This document shows positions 1 through 5,957 of a stretch of DNA of 54,966 nucleotides, piece by piece; position 1 is the stretch's first letter; each line of letters opens with the position of its first letter. Source of the DNA: a virus; IMG/VR virus record IMGVR_UViG_3300020156_000036, positions 1 to 54,966 of that record, one strand, 5' to 3'. Under the pieces are notes generated by a model. That model was not told the origin of the DNA and ran no database searches. It saw nothing but the letters and a program-made list of their open reading frames with translations. A program made the translations under genes and the position numbers.

Positions 1-9
1 GGTCCTTAA
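1..9. repeat. 9-bp terminal direct repeat, left copy
   Basis: Bases 1-9 (ggtccttaa) are identical to bases 54958-54966. They lie inside terL, where both the merged and the duplicated readings stay in frame. The merged reading fits the terminase family better, so this is most likely an overlap left by linearising a circular map. A cohesive end inside terL would be unusual. Confidence 0.85.
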
Positions 10-700
10 CAGGCAGCGACTCCAGTTCTTCCAGATACTCCTCAGGCAAGTTTGCCATGTTGTGTATCGGGTTCATATGCATGTTGACGTACTGCTCGGG
101 GCGCTTCAGAGCTTCACCCGACTTCGGTTCAACGAGCTTGATGAACAGACGGTAAATCCAGTGCCCCACCGTCGGTGGGTTGCAGTCGTAATATGCCTTC
201 AGGGGCAGGTAGGCAGGGTTCTCGGGGTCATGCCCAGGCGGTTGCTCATCGAGCGGGCACTTCTGCGCCAAGCGAGTCATCGCCTTGTTGCGGGAGTCGT
301 AGCCAATCTGCGAGCATTCGTTCAGATAGATGGTCGCGTGCTCTTGACCCAGAATCTTCTCAGTGCGCTCCTTGTCGTCCAGACCGCCGAACCAAATCTT
401 GGAACCGTTGGCGAACTCAGCGTACCAATCAGTCTTGTCAAGGCGATACTTCACGCCAGGGAAGCATTTTGCCATGACATCCGGGAATGTCTGAGCGATG
501 ATCGACGACTTGATGTGGTTGAAACGGAAACGCAGGATAACGTGCGAGCTGTTCGACGCCTTCATGGCACGAATGCACACAGCACGTACCAGTAGCCATG
601 TTTTGCCAGACCGTGAACCACCGTACAGGAGAATATGCCGCGCGGGAGACCCGAGCAGTTTATTCCCCTCCTGTTGGCGTTCAGTGAGTCGGACTCTCAT
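1..700 (-). CDS. terL: Terminase large subunit, N-terminal ATPase part (continues at 54966)
   Basis: DNA-packaging motor ATPase and nuclease; it cuts the concatemer and pumps DNA through the portal. This part starts at ATG 700-698, which overlaps the stop of the upstream small gene (ATGA). The Walker A loop GGSRSGKT is at residues 27-34. A Walker B-like segment ATIYLNECSQ lies near residue 125, followed by the NPPTVGHWIYRLF motif typical of Terminase_6 proteins. The frame is open to base 1 and continues in phase from base 54966 downward. If the 9 bases shared by both ends are counted once, the join reads LPVKDRQRFLEG, which has the usual family spacing, and the protein is about 448 aa. If they are counted twice, three residues are duplicated in frame. 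Family identity is very secure. Confidence 0.96.
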   Translation of the reverse strand, partial: MRVRLTERQQEGNKLLGSPARHILLYGGSRSGKTWLLVRAVCIRAMKASNSSHVILRFRFNHIKSSIIAQTFPDVMAKCFPGVKYRLDKTDWYAEFANGSKIWFGGLDDKERTEKILGQEHATIYLNECSQIGYDSRNKAMTRLAQKCPLDEQPPGHDPENPAYLPLKAYYDCNPPTVGHWIYRLFIKLVEPKSGEALKRPEQYVNMHMNPIHNMANLPEEYLEELESLPVKD

Positions 701-873
701 TCGTCGTCTCTGGGGTCCCTGTCGTTCATTTCCCGTTTCGCGATGACCCAAGCCACCGCACAGATCAGTACGATCACCGCCAAGATAATCGCTGGCATAT
801 AGCCAAGCGGCAATCCATCGAACTCCTCCACCTGCTTGGAGATGAGCTCAGCCGTGTTCCCGGCATCGTTCAC
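697..873 (-). CDS. Small single-span membrane protein between TerS and TerL
   Basis: 58-residue product from GTG at 873. The start overlaps the TerS stop (GTGA) and the stop overlaps the TerL start (ATGA), so the three genes should be translationally coupled. The sequence has a polar N-terminus of about 26 residues, one clear hydrophobic span (YMPAIILAVIVLICAVAWVI, about residues 27-46) and a charged tail starting AKREMNDRD. The positive charges after the span suggest the C-terminus is cytoplasmic. No family is recognised. Possible roles are a holin- or spanin-like accessory or a membrane tether for packaging, but neither is supported by homology. Confidence 0.8.
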   Translation of the reverse strand: MNDAGNTAELISKQVEEFDGLPLGYMPAIILAVIVLICAVAWVIAKREMNDRDPRDDE

Positions 874-1355
874 AGGTCTGCATCCCCAGGGGTAATCGTG
901 ATATTGAAGCTGCCACCACCCAACGCGCCAAAGTTGGCGTACCGACCCGGGTTGCGGGCTTTAAGGAGGAACATGATGAGCTTCTCGGAACCGGCATGAG
1001 CCATGTTCATGGCCAGGTCCTCCAGGACCTCGGTTCCGATGTCGTGCGACTCTTTCCAGTCGTTCTTGAACTCTTCATTGCCGGGCTCATCGCGCCAGAC
1101 GTAGAAGGTCTTGCGGGCGGGGACGGCTCTGCCGAAACTGGGATGTGGCTCTTCGACGAGTTCTCGTCGCAGGTTGATATGCTTGTCAGGAACCGTCGCC
1201 CAGTCCTTCAGCATCTTGATCGCGCCGTCTACGGTCCAGCCATGAGCCAGCAGCTCCACGAAGTCCTGCATTAAGGACTCCTTGTCTTCGGGAGCATAGC
1301 CGAGCTTGCGGCTGTTGTTGGCTGAACCAGTGCCGTCGTAGCGCTCAGAACCCAT
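870..1355 (-). CDS. terS: Terminase small subunit
   Basis: 161-residue DNA-recognition subunit of the packaging terminase. A helix-turn-helix-like segment (AHGWTVDGAIKMLKDW, about residues 37-52) is followed by a helical middle. The C-terminal segment AGSEKLIMFLLKARNPGRY resembles the conserved end of many small terminases. Position supports the call: it is directly upstream of TerL with only the 58-residue membrane gene between. Start ATG 1355; the ribosome-binding site is weak (taggtagc). The glycine-rich C-terminal end GALGGGSFNITITPG may contact TerL. Small terminases diverge quickly, so the assignment rests on motif plus position. Confidence 0.85.
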   Translation of the reverse strand: MGSERYDGTGSANNSRKLGYAPEDKESLMQDFVELLAHGWTVDGAIKMLKDWATVPDKHINLRRELVEEPHPSFGRAVPARKTFYVWRDEPGNEEFKNDWKESHDIGTEVLEDLAMNMAHAGSEKLIMFLLKARNPGRYANFGALGGGSFNITITPGDADL

Positions 1356-1444
1356 CGGTGTAAGCTACCTAGGTGAGTGACAATGACACCAAAGTAGTAT
1401 GCGAATGAATGCAAAGATACTGAACTGTGTGGCAAATGCCTTGG

Positions 1445-1621
1445 TTATTCAGTTTTTGCAGAATCTTCTGGGTTCTTTTCCAGATAGCTTTGGAACAGCT
1501 TATCTGGGAACAGGTCACTCACTTGTGGAGGACTGGGCAGGGTGAACAGCCACACGATCAGGCTGACCATCCCCGCCCCGGCTACGCACACGACGAATAA
1601 GAACTCGGGCGTCACGGACAA
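1445..1621 (-). CDS. Small single-span membrane protein
   Basis: Probable 58-residue product starting at TTG 1621, 7 nt after a good GGAGGG ribosome-binding site. A GTG at 1648 in the same frame would add nine residues but has no such site. The N-terminus is hydrophobic with one span (FLFVVCVAGAGMVSLIVWLF). It is followed by a proline-rich turn and a charged tail. It overlaps the 3' end of the next upstream membrane gene (1515-2000) by about 107 nt in another frame. No family recognised. The position just before terS is unusual for lysis genes but would suit a small holin-like protein. Confidence 0.55.
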   Translation of the reverse strand: MSVTPEFLFVVCVAGAGMVSLIVWLFTLPSPPQVSDLFPDKLFQSYLEKNPEDSAKTE

Positions 1622-2000
1622 GGCATTTCCCTCCAGGATAAGTGACACAAAGCAGCTGAGCGCTGAAAACTCCTAGGCCGAAATAATAATGCGGGTAGAC
1701 GGTTTCATAACCCTGGGCCTCTAGGAACCAGAACAGAGCCTGGCCCAAGAAGGATACGCCAAATAGCCACAGAACCAGTAACGCCCACCGTGGCCGCCGA
1801 GGTGGCATGCAGTAGGCACAGAGGCCAAATGCCCAGAAATCCATCAATAAGCTGCCAAGCTCTCCAGTCCACCCTGTATTCAGAGTGAGTATGGAGACTT
1901 GTACGAACCACATGACGCCGAGAACAAATACGTATGGCCTCGCGTGATAGTCACGCAAGGCTGTGAGCATCAGGAAAGGCCATACGTACTCGACCAGCAC
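1515..2000 (-). CDS. Predicted four-span membrane protein
   Basis: 161-residue product from GTG 2000, one base after the stop of the poly-proline peptide, with gaaggcg upstream as a modest ribosome-binding site. Four hydrophobic stretches are visible: about residues 24-40 (FVLGVMWFVQVSILTL), 50-66, 71-92 (ALLVLWLFGVSFLGQALFWF) and 100-118. The tail is rich in arginine (RDARVLIRRVRSRG) and should lie in the cytoplasm. The last third overlaps the next small membrane gene. No known family is recognised. It sits at the head of the late operon before terS. Confidence 0.6.
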   Translation of the reverse strand: MLVEYVWPFLMLTALRDYHARPYVFVLGVMWFVQVSILTLNTGWTGELGSLLMDFWAFGLCAYCMPPRRPRWALLVLWLFGVSFLGQALFWFLEAQGYETVYPHYYFGLGVFSAQLLCVTYPGGKCLVRDARVLIRRVRSRGGDGQPDRVAVHPAQSSTSE

Positions 2001-2001
2001 C

Positions 2002-2112
2002 TTATTCGCCTTCGGTCTCGAACTTGGGTTGAGACGGCGGCGGAGGCGGCGGAGGCGGAGGCGGCGGAGGACGAACCCCGTCGTCTTCGGTCTGTTGGTT
2101 TTGATCGGTCAC
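2002..2112 (-). CDS. 36-residue poly-proline peptide, first gene of the late operon
   Basis: Starts at GTG 2112 behind a near-perfect ribosome-binding site (aaaggaggtgataac), the strongest seen in the window. The product begins MTDQNQQTEDDGVR, then has twelve consecutive prolines (codons at about 2035-2070), then SQPKFETEGE and TAA. The stop is followed after one base by the GTG of the next gene. Twelve prolines in a row should stall ribosomes unless EF-P is present. That makes the strong initiation site notable and suggests either a real structural peptide or a translation-pausing element. No homologous family is recognised. Confidence 0.7.
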   Translation of the reverse strand: MTDQNQQTEDDGVRPPPPPPPPPPPPSQPKFETEGE

Positions 2113-2161
2113 GTTATCACCTCCTTTCGGCTGACCTAACTCTAGCACGTGGAGATGTCGG

Positions 2162-2191
2162 TGTATACACAACGAAACGATGGCTTGGCAA
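2162..2191 (-). promoter_or_regulatory. Candidate promoter for the late operon
   Basis: On the minus strand, TTGCCA (2191-2186), an 18-bp spacer, then TATACA (2167-2162) resembles a sigma70-type promoter and lies about 50 bp upstream of the poly-proline gene. The 2113-2339 gap otherwise holds a small GGGCGCC/GCCC hairpin near 2281-2295 and no gene that I can see. Confidence 0.45.
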
Positions 2192-2339
2192 CCGGATTTT
2201 TGGTTTCTGTTATATGGAGGGAGGTATCGGGGTTTCGGTTATAGGAGAGTGACACACGGTTTTTGACTTTGGAGCTGTCGGGCGCCGCCCCTGACGACTT
2301 GGGCCCAAAATATATTGGCCAAATCGACTGAGCGAATAC

Positions 2340-2570
2340 TCAATCGCTCATGTTCTCTCTCCACCACATCTCAATACGACCGATAGCGGTTTGCATGTCA
2401 AGAGCAGTTGGCAAATCTTCATAGAGATCGTAATAAGTTTCGTCGTCAACATACTCAAGCACCATGAACGTGTTGTTTTCGAGTTTCGCGATGAAACACA
2501 CATCATCGTGCACATACACGACTTCAGCGCTCATGTTTTCGATAGCGATGGTCTCACCGACGTTGAACAT
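2340..2570 (-). CDS. Hypothetical protein, 76 aa
   Basis: 76-residue acidic product starting at ATG 2570, preceded by ACGGAGATTGAGAC as ribosome-binding region. It begins MFNVGETIAIENMSAEVVYV, a small beta-rich N-terminus, and ends in a helix with paired tryptophans (IEMWWRENMSD). No family recognised. It is the last gene of the leftward early block and has its own promoter and hairpin leader upstream, so it is probably expressed independently. Confidence 0.75.
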   Translation of the reverse strand: MFNVGETIAIENMSAEVVYVHDDVCFIAKLENNTFMVLEYVDDETYYDLYEDLPTALDMQTAIGRIEMWWRENMSD

Positions 2571-2571
2571 G

Positions 2572-2638
2572 TCTCAATCTCCGTTGTTGAGATCATCTTA
2601 GCGCATTCGACGTAGAAGTAAAATTACGATTTCGTAAT
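2572..2638 (-). promoter_or_regulatory. Promoter, hairpin leader and upstream palindrome for the 2340 gene
   Basis: Minus strand: -35 TTTACT (2622-2617), 16-bp spacer, -10 TAAGAT (2600-2595). The leader can fold as TCTCAA/TTGAGA (arms 2592-2587 and 2577-2572) with the GGAG ribosome-binding site in the loop. Directly upstream of the -35 is the 16-bp palindrome ATTACGATTTCGTAAT (2623-2638), a likely operator. Confidence 0.6.
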
Positions 2639-2692
2639 ATTTGAAATCTTTCTTGAGTGTCACTCTCATTCGGACATGTTGATAATGACAGT

Positions 2693-2725
2693 CAGTATCA
2701 ATGTATCAGAAACAGATACTGATAC
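2693..2725. repeat. Cluster of GATACTG/CAGTATC sites
   Basis: CAGTATCA (2693-2700), GTATCAG (2703-2709) and GATACTGATAC (2715-2725) lie within 33 bp as direct and inverted copies. This looks like a protein-binding cluster in the 305-bp intergenic stretch 2571-2875. No gene is visible there. Confidence 0.5.
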
Positions 2726-2766
2726 AATACCAAGCAAATGAAAGCGACACTCACTTACGCGTGTGC

Positions 2767-2820
2767 CGCTGGGACTTCGCTGGGACTCCGCCAGCACTTG
2801 CAAGGATTTTCACTGGGACT
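2767..2820. repeat. CGCTGGGACT repeats
   Basis: CGCTGGGACT occurs at 2767-2776 and again at 2778-2787 (11-bp period). A variant CACTGGGACT is at 2811-2820. Related CGCTGGAACT copies occur downstream of the next gene at 3660 and 3698. Confidence 0.6.
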
Positions 2821-2846
2821 GGGTGGGAACCTGCTGGAACCCACCC
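2821..2846 (-). terminator. Hairpin downstream of the 2876 gene
   Basis: GGGTGGG (2821-2827) pairs with CCCACCC (2840-2846) around a 12-nt loop, about 30 bp after the stop of the 2876-3394 gene on the minus strand. No clean T-tract follows, so this is a weak or Rho-assisted terminator, or a 3' stabilising hairpin. Confidence 0.4.
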
Positions 2847-2875
2847 GTCACCGAGTACTCACGAGTCGATTACCT

Positions 2876-3394
2876 TCACGCCGCCAGTCGAAGACCGAGG
2901 GTTTCCATCACGCGACGGTAGTAGGCGAACAGAGCGGCGGGGTCGATCTTCGAGGCGAGTTTCCCCGAGTTGATGGCGCCGCCACAGATTTCCCCACCGC
3001 GCATGGCGTCATCCGGCGTGGTGATACCTTCGTCGGCCATGTAGTTGAGCAGAAGACGAACCTGGTTGGGCGCAGCCTGGAACGCCTTGTCGTAGTCCGT
3101 CGTGGACTTCACCGACAGGTCGTAGTAGTACAGCTTCGCCTTGAACGGCTGGTTGCCGGACAGGTTCCGCCCCGTCCTCACGACCTTCCCGTCCTCGCCA
3201 CGCTCTGCCGCACTCGGCTTCCGCTTCTTGACGTCCTTGACGATGTCGGCCAGAGCGGCGTTCTCACCGGCACGGTCGAGCAGCGCATCGGCTTCAGCCT
3301 CGTTCAGCTGCACCGGGGCGGCAGCAGCCTTGGTCTTGCGCGGGGCACGAGCCTTGGGCTCGGTGGTCGGGGCGGTTTGCTTCTTGGTAGCCAT
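2876..3394 (-). CDS. Hypothetical protein with basic Ala/Lys N-terminus and shared C-terminal motif
   Basis: 172 residues. Residues 1-30 are rich in Lys, Ala and Pro (MATKKQTAPTTEPKARAPRK) and look like a disordered nucleic-acid-binding tail. The C-terminus (KIDPAALFAYYRRVMETLGL, about residues 150-170) matches a motif in two other proteins of this genome (17952-18725 and 19244-19633: DP-x-R-I-x-x-Y-x-x-x-L-x-x-x-G). The three may be paralogues. Starts at ATG 3394 behind the leader AACGTGGAGACTGAGAC found before many genes here. Function unknown; a DNA-binding role is only an inference from the basic tail. Confidence 0.8.
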   Translation of the reverse strand: MATKKQTAPTTEPKARAPRKTKAAAAPVQLNEAEADALLDRAGENAALADIVKDVKKRKPSAAERGEDGKVVRTGRNLSGNQPFKAKLYYYDLSVKSTTDYDKAFQAAPNQVRLLLNYMADEGITTPDDAMRGGEICGGAINSGKLASKIDPAALFAYYRRVMETLGLRLAA

Positions 3395-3481
3395 GTCTCA
3401 GTCTCCACGTTTTGCAGCGGATGTTCATTCATCCGATAGATGCATCCTACAACGTCCGCTGTCCGTGTACACAAAAGAAAG

Positions 3482-3497
3482 ATTACAAATTCGTAAT
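3482..3497. promoter_or_regulatory. 16-bp palindrome, candidate operator
   Basis: ATTACAAATTCGTAAT differs at only two positions from the palindrome at 2623-2638. Both lie upstream of leftward genes (3394 and 2570). They look like paired binding sites for one regulator. The promoter here is less clear than at 2622: a weak TTGTGT / TGTAGG pair is possible. Confidence 0.5.
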
Positions 3498-3640
3498 GTT
3501 TTGGCCTGTTTACATCCGACCCAATCTAGTGTAGCCGCGCGTGCGCCCGCGAACTACTATGCGTGTCACCGAGCTCTCGCCCGGGCCAACGACATCCTCC
3601 CGCGCCTATCCCCGACCCACGCCCCCACGCGCCTTGCACC

Positions 3641-3707
3641 CGCAAGCACTTTACTCGGCCGCTGGAACTACGCCCGCAAGCACTTTCGCCGAGCGCCCGC
3701 TGGAACT
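3641..3707. repeat. Two tandem copies of CGCAAGCACTTT...CGCTGGAACT
   Basis: CGCAAGCACTTT occurs at 3641-3652 and 3675-3686, each followed by CGCTGGAACT at 3660-3669 and 3698-3707. The block lies just after the stop of the 3708-3926 gene, within the GC-rich gap 3395-3707. That gap holds no gene I can support. Confidence 0.65.
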
Positions 3708-3926
3708 TTACCGCCGCGCCACCTCATGACGCTCGATCTCGGCGCAACGCGGCAGCAGGTCCTCCTCCGTCGCCACGGCAACGCTACTGGGACTTTCACA
3801 GCCGAAGCCGACGAGCACAGTGTGAGGCGCGTTGTGCGGGTCATTCGCCGCATGGTCCCAGGCGATCAGCCCAATGATCGCGCCCAGCACGCCAATGATC
3901 ACGGCCATGATGTCGAACTTGTTCAT
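3708..3926 (-). CDS. Small single-span membrane protein, 72 aa
   Basis: Start at ATG 3926, chosen because it follows the recurrent leader AACGTGGAGACTGACT; a longer upstream reading would run through the promoter. The N-terminus carries one clear membrane span (IMAVIIGVLGAIIGLIAW, about residues 6-23). A 50-residue hydrophilic tail with two cysteines follows. No known family. Its own promoter and leader imply independent expression. Confidence 0.7.
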   Translation of the reverse strand: MNKFDIMAVIIGVLGAIIGLIAWDHAANDPHNAPHTVLVGFGCESPSSVAVATEEDLLPRCAEIERHEVARR

Positions 3927-3929
3927 AGT

Positions 3930-3979
3930 CAGTCTCCACGTTGATAGGTTGATAGTATCATGATTTGAGGAACACGTAA
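3930..3979 (-). promoter_or_regulatory. Promoter and leader of the 3708 gene
   Basis: Minus strand: -35 TTACGT (3979-3974), 16-bp spacer, -10 TACTAT (3957-3952) within GATACTATC. It is followed by the AACGTGGAGA ribosome-binding leader directly before ATG 3926. Confidence 0.55.
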
Positions 3980-4540
3980 TATGGCGCGGGTGGGTGGAAC
4001 CGAGAATGATGCGCGGCGGAGCGTGAGCGTAAAGGCGATGAGTGAATATTTCGCCCATAGAGCCCTCGGCCGCCGTCCCATCTTCGTCTCTCCTTCACCA
4101 AGTCTCTCTAGTCTTACTCAACTGTCCTCAATCCATGCTCTTCTCAATCAGTTCCATAGTCTCTTATTCATAGTGTCCTATTAGTCCTAGTTCAAATAAA
4201 ATAACCTATATATGCTAGGACACCGCCTCGTTCAACCAGTCACATAATACATGATTCTTGGTGTCTATCAAGTCCTAGTAGAACCATTGAAAAAGGTTTG
4301 GGCAAAAATCCCATAGGCTCTATCCATAGCCCTTTTCATAGACACCAAAGACACCATGATCACGCAACCCAATCCTCAAGTCACCACACGACTGTCCAAG
4401 CGTACAGGCTAGTCGAATATAGGAACTAGGCCACTGAGGACACCACGCTTTCAACACCCTTACCAGACCACGACCACAGTCGCCTCGTCACCTGCTACTT
4501 ATCCCAACACTTTTGGCACAGCATAATGGGGCAAGCACGA
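3980..4540. other. Repeat-rich, AT-richer intergenic region, candidate replication origin
   Basis: A 560-bp stretch without a credible gene. It is rich in short repeats: GGACACC and AGACACC with inverse GGTGTCT/GTGTCC (about 4171-4440 and 4570), GTCCTAG, and at least six CATAG copies (between 4055 and 4345). It has AT-rich tracts such as caaataaaataacctatata (about 4190). It lies just upstream of the only plus-strand gene of the left arm. Iteron-like repeats plus AT-rich DNA fit an origin or partition-like site, but this is inference. Confidence 0.35.
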
Positions 4541-4568
4541 TTACAACAGGCAAACCCTACACTATTCT
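4541..4568 (+). promoter_or_regulatory. Promoter for the plus-strand gene 4629
   Basis: TTACAA (4541-4546), 16-bp spacer, TATTCT (4563-4568), about 60 bp upstream of ATG 4629. Confidence 0.45.
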
Positions 4569-4628
4569 AAGACACTAGTCTCGTGGTGACAGTCGGTGTT
4601 GCCCTCGAATACCCAAGGAACAACAGAA

Positions 4629-5186
4629 ATGCCGGGCCCAGTCAACTTCAACCCACTGAAACTCAACTCGAAACCAGAGCCGTTGAAAGACTGGGAGACC
4701 GTCTTTGCTCGTGACTGTCCTGACGGCGACCCACGCGAGGTCGCCGACCAAATGCTCTGTCGCACCAAGTCTGAGTTCCAACTGCTGGGTCGAATGTACG
4801 ACAAGCAGTGCGTCCGACGCCTGGATACTGGCAGCACACCGGTCTTCTTCGGGACTCAGCAGTCCTACCTCAACATGCTGGTCAACCGCGGCTTGGTGGA
4901 GCTCATCGCGAACCAACGCAACCGCTACCAGCTCACTTATCTCGGCATGCGAGTCTATGAGCTCAACTACTGGCTCGATCAGTGGAAGCGCAGCAAGCGA
5001 CAGGGCCGCATCCTCGAAGAGGCGAAAGACCGAGCGTTGCTCGACGCCCGCGGTGCCTGGGTCAATCCTAAACCAGACTCGGAACCCGACGCCGTTCCCC
5101 AGGCTGCCATCAAGCAGCTCGAAGAACAGGTCACCGAGAAAAACGAACCTACGCTCCCTCCAGGCGTGTATCCGCCTTTAAGTTGA
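4629..5186 (+). CDS. Putative winged-helix-like regulatory protein
   Basis: 185 residues from ATG 4629, chosen for the AAGGAA site 8 nt upstream; a GTG at 4596 is possible but lacks one. The middle (QQSYLNMLVNRGLVELIANQ, then NRYQLTYLGMRVYELNYWL) looks like a winged helix: recognition-like helix, beta turn, and a long C-terminal helix. A charged, proline-containing tail follows. It is the only gene on the plus strand in the left arm, has its own promoter and sits next to the repeat-rich region. Its 3' end overlaps the convergent gene by 9 nt. A role in origin binding or transcription control is plausible. Family not identified. Confidence 0.7.
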   Translation: MPGPVNFNPLKLNSKPEPLKDWETVFARDCPDGDPREVADQMLCRTKSEFQLLGRMYDKQCVRRLDTGSTPVFFGTQQSYLNMLVNRGLVELIANQRNRYQLTYLGMRVYELNYWLDQWKRSKRQGRILEEAKDRALLDARGAWVNPKPDSEPDAVPQAAIKQLEEQVTEKNEPTLPPGVYPPLS

Positions 5187-5369
5187 CGGGGCAATCCACG
5201 CCTTGGAACGTATCCAGGCAAGTTGTGGGCTGGCGCCTGTGCCCATGGTGACCAGACCATTGCGAACGACATAGCGCTCAAGAATGCTGGCTTCAGGCCT
5301 GTGATGAAGTCGTGCCTTTGGAAAGGCCTCGAGCACCGCTTGACGATGAGTCTTGGGTCGGAGAACCAT
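5178..5369 (-). CDS. Small hypothetical protein, 63 aa
   Basis: Starts at ATG 5369, which overlaps the stop of the upstream gene (TGATG). Basic product beginning MVLRPKTHRQAVLEAFPKAR, with a short helix-strand pattern common in tiny phage proteins of unknown function. It ends convergently with the 4629-5186 gene with a 9-nt overlap. Confidence 0.65.
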   Translation of the reverse strand: MVLRPKTHRQAVLEAFPKARLHHRPEASILERYVVRNGLVTMGTGASPQLAWIRSKAWIAPST

Positions 5370-5548
5370 CACACCTTCTCCAATGTCAAGTTCTGCCCGT
5401 CCCACGCCTTGGCTCCACCTGACTTCTCACGCATGTCAGCCTTGTGAATCGCCTGCATACAGAGGGCGAAGGCATGGTGCCAGTCTCGCGCCTTGATCAC
5501 GATCGACTGACCAGTGTCCATGGTGAGTTTGAAGTTCTGCTTGGCCAT
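5369..5548 (-). CDS. Small hypothetical protein, 59 aa
   Basis: ATG 5548 overlaps the upstream stop (TAATG) and its own TGA overlaps the next ATG. The product begins MAKQNFKLTMDTGQSIVIKA, followed by DWHHAFALCMQAIHKADMRE. It has a two-strand N-terminus and a helix. Tight stop-start overlap on both sides is the main support; function unknown. Confidence 0.65.
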   Translation of the reverse strand: MAKQNFKLTMDTGQSIVIKARDWHHAFALCMQAIHKADMREKSGGAKAWDGQNLTLEKV

Positions 5549-5796
5549 TAGTCGTCTGCCTTCCTGACCAAGTCCATAATCGACACGGTCTCATAGTTCT
5601 CGGCGCGAAGTCGATCTTCCGAGGTAATCTCACCGAACTCCTCCTTGAGGACTCGGCGAAACTCGCTGGCTAAGAACGCAGCCCGCTTACCAGGCTCATC
5701 GTCTGGATGGTAGGCGTCTGCGAAGCTATCCCGCTCACAGATAGCATAGTGGAGGGCGAGGCGGTGGGCGTTTCTACGCGACAATCGTTTAGCCAT
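5548..5796 (-). CDS. Hypothetical protein, 82 aa
   Basis: Basic N-terminus (MAKRLSRRNAHRLALHYAIC) followed by an acidic helical body. Coupled by TGATG to the gene before and TAATG to the gene after. No family recognised. It is part of the 6720-5178 operon of small genes. Confidence 0.7.
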   Translation of the reverse strand: MAKRLSRRNAHRLALHYAICERDSFADAYHPDDEPGKRAAFLASEFRRVLKEEFGEITSEDRLRAENYETVSIMDLVRKADD

Positions 5797-5957
5797 CAGA
5801 GTTTCACCATCTCAAACGACACCTTGTCGTACCAATGAGTCCAGTCGGGATGTTTCTGAGCCCGTTGCACAGCTTCAGTAAGATTATTGGCAAAGACTGC
5901 AAACGGTTTGCCGATAGGTTCGTCCCGCGACATTTGCATAACCCAGTATTTGTTCAT
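5796..5957 (-). CDS. Small hypothetical protein, 53 aa
   Basis: ATG 5957 overlaps the stop of the 193-residue upstream gene (ATGA); the stop overlaps the next ATG. Sequence MNKYWVMQMSRDEPIGKPFA then a helix with KHPDWTHWYDKVSFEM. The strand-loop-helix pattern with several tryptophans is common among short phage early proteins. Function unknown. Confidence 0.65.
   Translation of the reverse strand: MNKYWVMQMSRDEPIGKPFAVFANNLTEAVQRAQKHPDWTHWYDKVSFEMVKL

Noticed and set aside
1-9. cos site at the 9-bp terminal repeat
   Set aside because: It lies inside terL and is better explained as an overlap from linearising a circular sequence.
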